Positions 12,501 through 23,449 of a stretch of DNA of 59,325 nt are shown here, in pieces. Position 1 is the first letter of the stretch, and each line of letters starts with the position of its first letter. The stretch spans positions 1 to 59,325 of the forward strand of contig NMRA01001076.1 in assembly GCA_002633005.1 (NCBI GenBank), given 5' to 3'. Made by a program: the position numbers and the translations under genes. The notes beneath the pieces were generated by a model. The model was not told where the DNA came from, searched no databases, and worked only from the letters and a program-made list of their open reading frames with translations. This stretch comes from Phoronis australis. Taxonomy: Eukaryota > Phoronida > Phoronidae.

Positions 12501-15500
12501 TAACATCAACTGACTCGTTTCGAGCACACTGCATTGTTTGTTTTTTTTTCTGCTGTAGCATCGAGCCGCAGGCCAAAATTATCTCGGGTTTCTATGTCAG
12601 ACCTGAGTGAGATGTGTCCGAGAAACGTCGAGTCGGTCGAGTAACTCCATTGTTATGTGCTGAAAGTTCCAGTGTTTTTTTTGGGAATTTCAACGTATTT
12701 TAAATTGTTTTCACCATTTGTGTACAGTGGAAATCAGGAAGACATAGAGAATTCTACAATCGTCTCAGGTTTGTGACACGGGCAAAGCCTCTTGGAAGCG
12801 GAAAAACTCCATGTGTCTAAAACTTTCAACCAAATGACTCGACTTTTGTAAAAACACGCTTGCGCAATGTAAAGTAAACTCAGATAGTATTTTTAGTTTT
12901 TAGTTTCCCCGCACGTGAGCACTGAATTGACCTTGAGACAGCACAACTATACTCTGGTTTCTTGAGTTGGGGTTTGTCTCCTTTTGCATAAATGTGAATA
13001 TAGAATTCGCTGCAGAAGATGGCTCCGTTTAAGAAGTTGGTTGCATGTCTTTCCGACTCGGGGAGTGCGTACAGTTGTAACACCTGATTTATCAATCATA
13101 ACCTTGTCCCCTTCACGGAATTTCGACTTTTTTTTGGTTGGCGCGGGCATTTGGTTGTTGGTATTAGTTTTTTGCAGACGATAAAATGTAAAGCGTATGG
13201 ATTTCTGTTTTGCACTACTTTGTTATTCACCCATGTAATATCAAAAAATTACGTACTCTGTGTACGGTCATTGACTACGGGGTATTCCAATCTTCACCTG
13301 AACCAGCGAAGTGACCTGCGCACTTTTGGCCTCTGGTTTGAACCAGTCCTATAGGCCTGTGGCCTGTTTCCGATCTTAAGAACCCGCTCTCGAGGTGCTT
13401 AATTGTCAACAGCTTATGTGTCCAGTGCTTCGTTACATTGAGTAAAAATCTTTCTAAATTCCTAGTTGCTAGAATCTTCTCGCTATAACTCTTCCATGTT
13501 GGTTACTAGCCTTGTGTAATTTCAATATATAAGGTGCCTGTCTCACTGGTCTGACATCATCCTAGATTTAGTAAACGCATAAGCTTGTATTCAGAAAGAA
13601 AATTTATTCATTTGGACTCGATAAAAGTCAGCGGAACATAAAATGCAGCTGTGCTCTTAAAATTCGCTTGCCACTTGGGCGACCGACCAGTGATCTTCTA
13701 GTTGCCAGCACCATTTTTAATCACGTTCGCCACTTGGCAAGTGGCTTATTTTTTTTTTAATTTGCACTTTCAATACACTATTGAGTAACTGTGCTTAGTA
13801 TGGGGTTTTACAGGGAATTTTCAGGGACTTTAGAGTTTGAACAGACTCCAAAGATTTTGGAAGATGTGTTCAACAGTTGGAAACAGCCACACATGGACTA
13901 TCATGTGTTAGTAATTTTATCACTCACTTTGATTTCAAGAATTGGAAATGTGTAAAATCAACAAGTGCCATATTGTGGTCTGTTTTGTGCAGCATTTGAT
14001 GTCAACAAAATGTGAAACATTCAGTTTACTTACCTTCTCCAGCTTGGTCATGTCCTTCTGGTGTGTCAACATGTGGCCTTCCTGTACATGCATTGGTGCA
14101 TAATGCTCTGAGATATTCTTGGTCGTCGTGTGGCCGTTTATCTTGACCAGGGAATGGCTGACCATGATCTAAAATCACCCGGTAAATTCTCACTCAAGGT
14201 GTAATCGAGGACTTTGGTTTATATACAAAGTTTGATTTGATAGCATTATCTTTGTAAACTGTATACCAGATGTGTAAAAATGGTACACTCATATCTAAAA
14301 TCTGTAAAACTGAAATATGCTGTCTTAGAAAACACCGTAACTGCAGTAGTAGCAGGCTCTGTCATATAACTTGTTTCAGAAAAATTAGGTAACAAGGGTG
14401 TTGTAGGTGATCATCACTTTTTGGACACTCTTTGGTTTTTTTATATGATACATAGGGATGTAGAGAGTGTTTTCAAATGACACAAACATAACAGGGAGAC
14501 TCAATTGAATACCTCTCCTTGATGAAGCACTGGAAGAGGTAGACAGGGCAGTGGTGGCAGACAGAGGAGTGCTGGGTCTTTCAGGCTGCTGAAGGGTCAT
14601 CTGCACTTCTGCAGGGTCTCTATCATTCTCTCTGCAACGCTTTACTTTGATGTCAGGATGTGCCTGGTCTTCTAGGGATCGTTTTTGTACTATAAACAGA
14701 AGTTATAGTACCACAGCTAAAGAATTTGTAACTGTTAAAAAATATTAATTTTTGCTATAAAAAGCACTGACTGAAACCCTGATTAAGAAGTAATACCACT
14801 CTGCTAGAAAATACAAATCCCAGTAGCCTGACTACAAAGCAGCCTTTTGTGATCAAAATTAACTTTAAAGTTTGATTTTGCCATTTGCGTTATCTACCTT
14901 TTGGCTGAAGGGTCATCTGCTGAAGGTTCCTTGTGATAGTCCTCATTTTTTCAAGATGCTGAAGGGTCATCTGCACTTCTGCAGGGTCTCTATCATTCTC
15001 TCTGCAACGCTTTACTTTGATGTCAGGATGTGCCTGCTCTTCTAGGGATCGTAAACAGAAGTTATAGTACCACAGCTAAAGAATTTGTAACTGTTAAAAA
15101 ATATTAATTTTTGCTATAAAAAGCACTGACTGAAACCCTGATTAAGAAGTAATACCACTCTGCTAGAAAATACAAATCCCAGTAGCCTGACTACAAAGCA
15201 GCCTTTTGTGATCAAAATTAACTTTAAAGTTTGAATTTGCCATTTGTGTTATCTACCTTTTGGCAGAAAGTCACATTTTAAGAATAATTATTGGATGGAA
15301 TATACTCCTAGAAGAGTTAGCCTTGGCTAGAACTCCAAAGAACAATGCCTGTGCATCTTTGAAGTGATTAAAGGAGAATGCCACCTGATTTAATTAATCT
15401 TTTTTGTGGTCTTAATCAGTCTATATCCACATTGCCTCGCATACGGTCGACTTTACCTTGCCAAGAGGTGACGCGTTAACCTGTGAGGAAGGTGAGAAAC

Positions 15501-18500
15501 GACGCAGCGACGTCAGTGGTTCATTTGCAGAGCGAATGCCTCTATATTGCGTTGCATCGTTCCCTCTTGTCCGAACTATGCAGCTGTGAGGAAAGCGGGT
15601 ATATCATTTTTCGACTTCCTCTAGAGTTTGAAATGCTTAGGAAGTGGCTTGCGGTAGTGAAGAGTGAAAAGTACGCTGTGAATAGCAAGTATGAGGCCAG
15701 CAGTCGTCGACAGTGCCTGACGAATGCCGGCTTACCAAATACCTATCCATACGTTCCGTTGTCTGAGCTTGTTCACGGCCCCACTCTAGTATTTCACTGT
15801 ATTCCGGTTCAAACTGATAGCCTATGAAACTTAACTATCCACCTGTGAAGTCTTCGTGTGGATGAGCTCTCGTCTAAGTTGGGATTGCAAGTTGCCATGT
15901 TGACGTTTATTACTGAGCGTTCTGTTTCAAAATGAATTGTTCTCACCCCAACCAATACGTAAAAAAACTTAAACAAAGTCTGTCTCATTAGATGCAATTT
16001 GTAATGCCTTTGGAGTGCTCATGAGTGCAAATGTTTTGAGAAGCCAGCAATGAATAAATCACTGCGTTACCAGCTTTAGGTGCAATAAAACTAATTGACG
16101 GGACCCCTAGGCCGTGTGAAATCATTCTAATTTAGTGTTCATAAGGCTTAATCGTCGTGAGAGATCGTCCGGAGTTGGTATATGGTGCAACTCGGGACGG
16201 TCTGGGGTCTACAGAAAACCACAGTTCAACTGTGAGTCTACACCAATGTGATAAATGAGAGTAGTTAGCTGGCAGAAACTTTTGTGAAACAACTATATTT
16301 TTTATCTCACGGCCAGGTGTTGGGGGAATCTTTATTTACATTTACATTATTCAAATAATGATTGCCAATGTACAACTTCTGCCCTGACGGTTGCCCAAAG
16401 CTGAACCTGAATTCGTGGCCCCCGACTAGTAAGTAGATTTGTAGTTTCGTGGCTAATTCACCAACATAATCACGTGCACATTACTTCTTTGGCTCACTAG
16501 TATAGTATTTTCTTGACTGGAAGTTTTATTTCCAACTTTGGCTGGTTTATGTCCGTGATGTCTTCAGTCCAGCTGCGACAGGCCTGATTGGTTTCCGAGC
16601 CCCGTGAACATGAACAGGCAATGGATGGATAGTTCTGAAAGCCATCTGAACGACTTGTTTTGTTGCCAGTGCACTAACTGCACGATATTGGGAACTATTG
16701 ATACTTGTGTTAGCTGCCACCAAATTCTGCGAGTGGAACACCTTCTTGTCAACGAAATGCTGGCCACAGACACAGAACGGAGATGTTTCACGACCTCATC
16801 ATTGGCGTACTTTTCAATCTTCACCACCTGCCAGCCACTTCCGAAGCATTTTGGGCTCTCTAGGAGATTGGAAAATCGATATACCATTGCAGCTTCATAG
16901 TTTGTACAAGGGCGAATGATACACCACACCATAGCGGCACTCTGCAGAAGTACCGCTGACGACTCTGCATTGTTTACTCACCTTCCACACCGGTTAATGC
17001 GACTCCTCTCAGCGAGGTAAGCTTGACTGTACGAGTTGATGTGTATATAGACCGATTAAGGCAGTAAAAAAATAATTAAATCGGGTGGCATTCTCCTTTA
17101 ACAGATGTGTAACTAGGTGTCATGAGTGTTCCAGACTGTGACTCACTGGCAACTCGCGGGATATGCGCATTTCTGTTATTTTCTTTAAAAGTTTATTAAG
17201 AATATTTTAGTAAAATAAAATACAAAATGGGCAGAAATCGCCAGGAGGCATTGTATCTGGGTCAAATAAATATGAAGAAATCTATATACAGTTATTATAC
17301 ACAAATACATAATATAAAAGTGATGTCAAAATTTCAGTGACATATGATTACGAATTATATTTTTTACACAGTCAAGTTATTTTACATTATGCAATGTTAT
17401 CGATTCACACAAATTTTTTATTAGTAAAGAGAAATTTCGATACTATATCGAACAAAATCTTATTTTCATTTGGATCGAGTTCTTTACATTCATTTGGAAA
17501 AAAGTTAATTTTGTTATACATTTGAGGAATATCAGAATATTTTTTGTAAACATTGTGGGTATTGTTCGAGTGTCTGGAAAAGCTGTACCCTCTGCTCCCC
17601 GCATACCGTACAAACAGAAAACACGAGCATTTGTATGAGTGTCTCCACAGGAACACAGAGGCGAAATATTATTAAAATTATGTGTAAATTGGTCAATGTT
17701 TCGGAATAGTTGGCATCTTGATCTGTTTTGGATTATTTCATGCTTGAGAGGAATTTGGAGTGATGTCAATGGGACTGGCAAGTCTTGAGTGTGGTATGCA
17801 GTTTAAAATTATTTTTGAGAGACGATTTCTACATACAATAATAAAAAACTCCCAATCCAGTGTACCATGATATTGATTCTGTTACAAATGAGTATTAATT
17901 TGTTATTTTAAATCGACGAAACACAACAGATGGGTAATTTTCAGTACGAAGTTTTTGTCACTGAAATCAGCCAATGGCAATTTGCATTATCTGTTGTTAG
18001 AACAGTAACTCTTGTCAAATGTGATTTCAATAACTCGGGGTGCCTGCAGAGTAATCAAATGCCATGCTATGGTCTGTTTTGAGCAACACTTGAAGTCAAA
18101 TATGAAGCATTCAAGATTGCCTTCTCAAATTTGGTCCTTTTCCTCTTGTGTGTCAGTATGGGGTATGAGAATTTTAGGCGTTACACGCTCAAAGTGTGTA
18201 AAACATGGCATAAATTTAATTCGTGCAAAAAGCACATCCTGTAGGAAACCTGCCATGCTGGCATGTGAAACGAGACATCTCTTTTTGTTGTATTGGCATA
18301 TTCAACACCTTTTTTGTGGAACAGTGTCTCTTGTGGTGGAAAAGTTCTGTTAGCTAAACAATTCATGCATGTCTTTTTATACATAAAATATTTATTCAAT
18401 TCCCTACCTTATGGAAAACCAACTTAATTATGGTGCTATGAGCGGTTTCATTATGTTACACTTGTTTTGTGGTATAGATTTATCTTTCACAATCTTTCGT

Positions 18501-21500
18501 TTCTTTCAGAGACCATTACAAACTTACCTTGTGGCAAAATTGGCATTGGTGAAAGTTTAACGAAATCCATAACAAGATGCCCTTTATCTGGGGGATGCCC
18601 TGAAATGATTGAACATTTATTGTTTTTTCATTTTGAAACAACTTCATCTTATTGTTACATCATTTTTTTCTGCTCTTTCGTTTTGTTGCCTAATACTTAA
18701 TAAATATGTTAGAGAACAAAATCAAGCGTGTTCTTTCAACTCAAGGTCAGTTCGCTTTAATACATTCATACCTGCAGAGATATCATTCTTGCTTTGACTG
18801 TCTTGATTTAGAGCATATTGAATGTGAAATGAAGTTGTAATTCATCTGGAATATGACTATTGTTGATGAGTCTGTTGTAAAATACTTGTGACACTGCACA
18901 CTTGTTGATTTTTCAATCTGAAGTGCTCTTCATAAAGTTTTAGATATTTGCACATATGCACGCACATACGCACACACACACACANAAATCATGCTTTTAA
19001 TCTTTACTTTTGTGGAGTAATTTAGATGCTCTTGTGATTCTTATAATTCTTGCCTGTGCTATTCAGAAACCATAAGGGTAATATTATAATTATCTTTTCT
19101 GCTAAGACCATAAACCTTTTGTTAAGCTGTTAGATGGTCAAATTGGGACATTTGTATGGCTAAGAGCTGGACTGAATTTTCATTGACCTTTTATATATCA
19201 ATTTCAAAAGGCCTATTGTGTTTAAACCATACCCACGATTTCCAATCTGGAAAACTTTAAGCCACTAGGCTGACTTTAACTTACCCGTTTTTTTCCCATT
19301 GCTTACAGATTCAGTGAAGAATCCACTGTCGACCTCTTCTGAAAAGGATATGTTAAATGCTGAATAGAATATGCATCTTTTATCCAAAACTTTTGTGCAG
19401 GAGAGATAATCATGTTACAAGAAAGTTATACCAAGAAACACTCATGTTATTGCTTTTAAAGTTTAGGTGACAAAGTGATGTGCTATTGCTGTGATGATTT
19501 AGGGGAGAAATAAACGCTCTTGATGTTGAAGTGGAACATTTACCGGTGAAGCTAATTGAACATTCCAGGGCCCTCGTTCATCCGAGGGAAAGGTGTATGT
19601 GTCTAATCTTAGAGAGGAATTTTTCTGGGTGAGGGGGAAATTGTACCTTCCGATTACCATCAATAGCACCTCCACCCTGTTGCAAACTCTCATAGGTTCT
19701 GCCTCATGTAGCCAAAATTAACATTTCGTACTCTTTCAAAATGTCACCTGTGTGGGTTACAAGTGATTCGCACATCAAGGCCAATTTTTCAATCACTTGA
19801 GGGTAATTTTTGGGTGTTGTGAGGGGATTTTCTAATATTTTTCAAAGCAGAATAGGGCTGAATCCGGATATTCAGCCTCAAAATTGAGGGACTGGGGGCC
19901 CTGCATTCTGTATGGGATTAAAACGTTAACAATTAAGACACCATTAAAGTTTCTCGACTATTGTTCAATGTTTCTGGTCTTATGTCTCGTCTTAAAAAGG
20001 TGCTATCCTGTGCTTTTTTATTAACAGTAGACATCCAACACTCGATGTAAATGCAAGTGTCTGGGAGTATTAGTGGCCTATCAAATAACGTAGAAAATAA
20101 ATCTGAAACTAAATAAGGCGATCCAGATCCTCCCAAGGATGCTATTGTTTCACGAAATGTAGAATATAAATAGGTAAATAAAACAACAAGAATGGATCAA
20201 CTGAAATTTCGGATGTAATAACGTCCTTTGTCAACAGAAACAAAGAATGTTATTGCATCCGAAAATTTCAGTTGATCCATTCTTGTTTTAATACCTATTT
20301 ATGGCCTATCAAACTGATGCACAAATCTTGCATTTTTTCTCTGGTTTGAAAAGTAAGTTATGTATTGCTGGGTACCTTGGCTATACTTATTTTAATTTAA
20401 TACCCTTTTACTGGCAAGTTTCTTTGCCTGCATTTCTCTGTGCAAATAAAAAATTTTATGTTTAAGGCTTCAAGACAGACTAAAATCTTGCACCACAAGG
20501 TCATTTCCAGGGTCAAAAAGGAAATCATAGGTTGGCATAAATAGGTCATTTGTCAGCGGTACTAAAAAGTAAATAGTGCTAAAATAATAAAATATATAAG
20601 GCTCAGTCAAACCACGGGTAATCCTTTACCTCATAGAGGCCAGGCTTCGCCAGGCTGTGCTTTAAACTCAATTGGGTGGAGACTGAACTTAAGAATGGAC
20701 CCAGTTCCGATATCAAAAAATTTTGCGTACTGTGTTCCTTATTTAAACACCATGACTATTGCTGATTTTCGGATGTTTTTGACTATTCTGGCATCCATTA
20801 GGGGCAATTTTACTTTTTTGTGTCTACGGCTATATCTCCTTAACTCTTTTTAGGATCTTCTGAAAAAATTGGCACATGGGCTTCTATAGAGATGGCAATT
20901 AAAAGATGACAATGATTTTCAGACCAATGACACAATAGCCGTGCCCCTTAGTGTCAATTTTTTTACATTTTCTTCATATCTTAAGAGTTAGTTGGCTTAC
21001 TTTCATGGAATTTAGCAAATAGCTGGGTTTTAAAGAGATGACTCAACTTATTGATGGCGTTTGGCTCATGTTCTACCATATCCAATGCCCATTTCATACC
21101 AAAAACACCCATAGAAGCATACCGTACTGTGGAATTAAGCTATTTAGCCGCTGTCAAGATATCACCTTCCTTGTTTTTTTGTGATGCACTAAGACGTCAT
21201 TCTGCACTCCTTGTTTAGTTGTAGGAGTGCTCTTCATTTTTGGGTAATTTGTGATTTTTTTTAATGGGAAAACACTGCGTCTGTGGTGGCTATGGCTACA
21301 GAGCACCACATTGTGTCAGAATTAATTTTTCTGCTTGACTGTGGTTAAACAAATGCTGAAATGAAGTGACCTTGTTCGTGAAATTCACAAGCCTGGTGAC
21401 TGCGGGGAGGAGTACGCTCAGGAGAGGTTTGTGGGATACACCTGACCTGGAATGTTTGCTTTCTGAACCTCAGCCCTAGTGAGCCTTTCCTGGCAAAATT

Positions 21501-22475
21501 CCCTTCGAAAAGGCTCACTTAAGGAAGGCAAAATTTTAGAGAGTGTCTAGGGAATTGGTTCCTTTCAAGCTTTGAACGGGTTGAAAATTTATTGTCCAAG
21601 AATAATTGTGTAAAGCTTAATATTAAGGAAGTAATGCAGGTGAAAGGGTCATGCTTCTGGAACAGTACCCTACGAAAGAGTGACTTTTTCGTTGAAGCCC
21701 CATAGAAATGACCCCTACCCTTCAGAAATATAATTGAAGTATCCCGTGGGTGAACACGCGGACTTTTACACCTCAAGGTGGGGTTCATAGTGCGCAGGGC
21801 TTTCCCCGTTTTTGAGGAAAGAAATTTACAGTAATTGGTCAAAGGGACAATTCGTCTGAGGTCAGCAACTGTTGTTTTTTAAATACAAGATGTGACAGTG
21901 GTGGGCTCATGGAAAACTGAACATTGGGTGACATGACAGAAAACCTGGTGACTTAAGTGTAAACAGTTTAACCTAAAACAGCTCTAATTGTCTCTTGGGC
22001 TCTCTATGGTCGTTGAACGTACACGTCCACTGCAACATGCTTCTTTTGCTGCAGGTATGTTTAAGCAACAATCGTGCAGTAAGGATAAAAAATGGATGGG
22101 AGCTACAAATGCATGGAGTGAATACATGGACTTTTAACAAATCTATTGCTTGAATGATGCCACATAATTATGATGAAGTTAAATCTCACCGTCTAAAATG
22201 CCAGGTCTATGCTCCATTGACCCAAAAATCTTGTGAAAGTGGCAGATTATGTATGGCTCTGTGAGAATCGCCATGCATCATCACATGCTAAGCTCGTCGA
22301 TCACACTAGATTTACTTGCTAACTTCTTGCATAGATCTACGGAACATGACCCATGCTGATGCATGCCTCCAAATTTTCAATGATGCCAGCGGATGTTTAA
22401 GAGCCAACAAGTTACCATCTTAATCTACTGTAAATAATATGACTTACCAGGAATATCTTCCTTTTTCTCCGCCAT
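8593..22475 (-). CDS. Ubiquitin-specific protease (USP, peptidase C19), four-exon gene
   Basis: The product is predicted to cleave isopeptide bonds of ubiquitin or a ubiquitin-like protein. Joining 22475-22448, 14689-14513, 14168-14034 and 9599-8593 gives about 448 codons without a stop; all three introns are GT-AG and phase 1. Residues 1-125 are low in complexity and rich in Pro, Ser, Thr and Asp. The catalytic domain follows: Cys box NPGMKCSFNA with Cys160 and a preceding Asn155 in the oxyanion position, His box ESGHFIAYT with His374, then WVYCSDED with a candidate acidic residue near Asp392, and AYMLFYV. The usual paired CxxC zinc ribbon of the fingers is missing, as in some diverged USPs. 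Introns are long (7.8, 0.34 and 4.4 kb) and hold a Kolobok element, a LINE end and a fold-back. USP18 or another small USP is the nearest family I can suggest. Additional phase-compatible exons cannot be excluded. Confidence 0.8.
9600..14033 (-). other. USP intron 3 with repeats
   Basis: A 4.4-kb intron. It holds a hairpin at 10377-10426 (agctagctgtatg paired with catacagctagt) and the fold-back element at 11445-11851. Otherwise I see no supportable exon. A 67-codon frame at 13150-12947 begins with a basic stretch, but its continuation does not resemble a protein I know. Confidence 0.55.
11445..11851. mobile_element. Fold-back element with about 170-bp inverted arms
   Basis: The left arm starts ctgggcccggtctctaatct at 11445. 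The right arm, read in reverse, starts cagggccaggtctccaatct at 11851. The arms share a run of 'actcgaaa' motifs and stay alignable for roughly 160-180 bp. There is no coding content and no exact target duplication. The cagggcc terminus resembles the hAT-like ends elsewhere in this window, so kinship is possible but unproved. Confidence 0.65.
14034..14168 (-). CDS. USP exon 3
   Basis: A 135-bp exon lies between the acceptor 'gattttag' and the consensus donor gtaagt. It encodes 44 full codons (start HGQPFPGQDKRPHDDQEY) in phase with both neighbours. I recognise no domain. Confidence 0.7.
14513..14689 (-). CDS. USP exon 2, Pro/Ser/Thr-rich linker
   Basis: A 177-bp exon lies between the acceptor 'ctgtttatag' and the donor 'gtattc'. 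It reads through 58 codons, including a basic stretch (IKVKRCREND) and a Ser/Thr-rich end (STSSSASSRR). Part of it is tandemly duplicated at 14959-15045, where the acceptor is deleted. Confidence 0.65.
14589..15263. repeat. Tandem duplication of USP exon 2 and flanking intron
   Basis: Unit A (14589-14904) and unit B (14959-15263) are nearly identical and offset by 370 bp. Both carry 101 bp or less of exon 2 coding sequence and about 200 bp of intron 1. Unit B lacks 12 bp (tttttgtactat in A), which removes the splice acceptor and the first codons. The duplicated exon copy therefore cannot be spliced in the same way. Confidence 0.9.
15520..15830 (+). pseudogene. Left-arm THAP-domain remnant
   Basis: An open frame here contains IIFRLPLEFEMLRKWLAVVK, which matches the middle of THAP zinc fingers (F-x-x-P, then R-x-W). 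The C2CH zinc ligands are not all in frame upstream, and no C-x2-H-F follows clearly. The frame starts inside the inverted arm and stops at 15827. I read it as a decayed transposase N-terminus. Confidence 0.5.
16149..16266 (+). repeat. Hairpin-rich dispersed repeat, copy 1
   Basis: About 118 bp are nearly identical, in reverse complement, to 31151-31275. It contains two potential hairpins: gagttg...caactc enclosed by cgtcc...ggacg, and cacagttcaactgtg. It lies in the centre of the Kolobok-like element. I found no protein, tRNA, 5S or snRNA match by eye. Confidence 0.7.
16547..16932 (-). pseudogene. Right-arm THAP-domain remnant, frameshifted
   Basis: Reading inward from 16932, the frame starts MVWCIIRPCTNYE, a C-x4-C pair. 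A different frame gives MLRKWLA near 16850, and then a further frame gives SVCGQHFVDKKVF near 16760, with the C-x2-H-F end of a THAP zinc finger. The order and spacing fit a complete THAP module broken by small frameshifts. It is the mirror counterpart of the left-arm remnant. Confidence 0.65.
17390..17790 (-). pseudogene. LINE reverse-transcriptase 3' end, decayed
   Basis: The minus strand encodes RNIDQFTHNFNNISPLCSCG and later KILFDIVSKFLFTNKKF. These resemble the C-terminal, cysteine-containing tail of non-LTR retrotransposon open reading frames. The middle is shifted between two frames (17781-17443 and 17656-17405). No poly(A) tail or target duplication was identified. The clade cannot be settled from this fragment. 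Confidence 0.6.
17800..19560. other. USP intron 1, non-coding; CA microsatellite near 18970
   Basis: No exon is supportable. A short, impure (CA)n run at about 18955-18984 ends at a single 'n' (18985), again a probable assembly join at a simple repeat. Confidence 0.5.
19566..19903. mobile_element. hAT-like MITE with CATTC target duplication
   Basis: The 338-bp element begins cagggccctcg and ends gggggccctg, with inverted termini. It is flanked by CATTC at 19561-19565 and 19904-19908. The interior matches the element at 58437-58735, for example 'acctgtgtg' and 'caatcact' plus the subterminal 'attcagcc'. CAGGG ends are typical of hAT transposons. A 5-bp duplication is shorter than the usual 8 bp and fits the hAT5 group. 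Confidence 0.8.
20086..20301. mobile_element. Palindromic insertion flanked by a 12-bp direct repeat
   Basis: The direct repeat tggcctatcaaa occurs at 20074-20085 and 20302-20313. Between them lies an inverted repeat of about 55-bp arms (20166-20222 and 20249-20302), centred on a smaller ctttgt...acaaag stem. A 12-bp flanking duplication is more like retrotransposition than most DNA transposons, but the inner palindrome is unusual for a SINE. No coding content. Confidence 0.65.
20740..21060. repeat. Old copy of the dispersed repeat family
   Basis: Phrases such as 'ggcatccattaggggcaa', 'tatatctccttaac', 'ggatcttctgaaa' and 'catggaatttagcaaat' echo the family at 1-500. Divergence is high and the limits are approximate. 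Confidence 0.4.
21061..22440. other. USP intron 1, no further gene
   Basis: I see no supportable exon. A short inverted pair, gtgagccttt near 21479 and aaaggctcac near 21509, could be a hairpin. Confidence 0.45.
22448..22475 (-). CDS. USP exon 1 (start codon)
   Basis: The exon reads MAEKKEDIP plus one base, then a donor matching gtaagt. The start context (gagacATGG) is a good Kozak match. Its phase-1 end fits the exon at 14689 exactly. Upstream, a pyrimidine-poor 'gtttag' at about 22536 could be a 5'-UTR intron acceptor. The link to exon 2 rests on phase and sense, not on homology. Confidence 0.6.
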
Positions 22476-22499
22476 GTCTCTGAAATCTTGAACTGGTCA

Positions 22500-23449
22500 A
22501 ACAAATGCTCTCTCGCTAGTCTCACTGAAGTTACCTAAACAGATAATTAATAACATTCAGAAAGCATATTCATAGTTTTTTCTGATAAATGACGTAATTT
22601 AACAAATTTCAGCAAAGCCACCTGTTTTAATTGGCTTTGTTGTCCTCAGAAATAAGTGAGTGCCAAAAATGACAAAATATTGATCACTTAGTCATTTTTC
22701 GTTGACTTCAGTTTCAGAATGGACACAATTAGTTGGAAATGCCTTCTAGATTCCAACAATTTATACCTTTTACAATGATATGTCAGATGTTTCCTGATTC
22801 ATCTCACGTCTGTATATGAATTCACACGGCAAGTTTACAAGATGGCCGCACTCAGTGGTGAACTTTGACCTCTAGTTTTTTTAATCAAAACAATTTCAAC
22901 AAACAAGTAAATGCCATTTCTGACCGTTGCTAGTAATTTAGACTTCTTATTCATTGTCATCTATCCTGACTTGCACTTTTTTCGTTCTGCCTGTGAAGAA
23001 GTTCTTAATCGTGGCTTCAGACAAGTTAACCACCTGACCCCGCGCTGCATGCAGATGGATGTATTGATCGAAAGGTCTACAGTGGCAGCCTCTGCTTTGT
23101 TTTTCTACCTGTTTTTGCACTAGCCAGCCATTGTCACATGCATGTCTGCGTCAACACTGTCTGCGGTATTCAATTTTCTGTTGTGCTAAATAAACTTGTT
23201 TACGTTTGTTTATGGATTGAAGCAATTGAACGTTTTTCTGTTAGACAGTGTAATGTAACTGATTGTATTTGCCCTGAGCTGTTATCGGGGACTGTGACTG
23301 CCGTTTCTGTGAATGGTGTTGTTTTTGCTTTGAACACTCTTATTTCCGAGAACACTAAATTGCAAGCAACCTTGTGTTTTGAAGAACAGTAAAAGTGTTC
23401 AGTGAGACTAAACTGGTTGATAAAATAATCACAATTTACATGTGCATAC
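22500..23449. other. Region between USP exon 1 and the BEL element
   Basis: This probably includes the USP promoter and 5' UTR. Two plus-strand open frames (22911-23123 and 23138-23392) have no recognisable domain and I do not call them genes. Confidence 0.4.
22839..22849 (+). promoter_or_regulatory. Possible YY1-type motif upstream of USP
   Basis: aagatggccgc matches the YY1 core AAGATGGCGGC with one difference. It lies about 365 bp upstream of the USP start codon. Position alone suggests promoter relevance; a single motif of this length is weak evidence. Confidence 0.25.

Larger units (their letters stand above)
15372..17097. mobile_element. Kolobok-like DNA transposon remnant with long THAP-bearing arms
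   Basis: The element is flanked on both sides by TTAA (15368-15371 and 17098-17101) and begins and ends with aggagaatgccacc in inverted orientation. The arms remain alignable for well over 300 bp, for example 'cttaatcggtctatata' against 'cttaatcagtctatatc'. Both arms, reading inward, contain THAP-like coding remnants. TTAA duplications and THAP-domain transposases are known features of the Kolobok superfamily. The catalytic core was not found, so this copy is non-autonomous or decayed. It sits in USP intron 1. Confidence 0.75.

Noticed and set aside
12947-13150. Minus-strand frame starting MPAPTKKKSKFREGDKV, like a chromodomain-protein start
   Set aside because: Only the first 17 residues look protein-like, no in-phase donor leads to a chromodomain, and it lies inside USP intron 3.
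16604-16900. Plus-strand frame with several cysteines resembling a P2X7-type zinc cluster
   Set aside because: It is the antisense of the THAP remnant on the minus strand, which shows a better ordered motif set.
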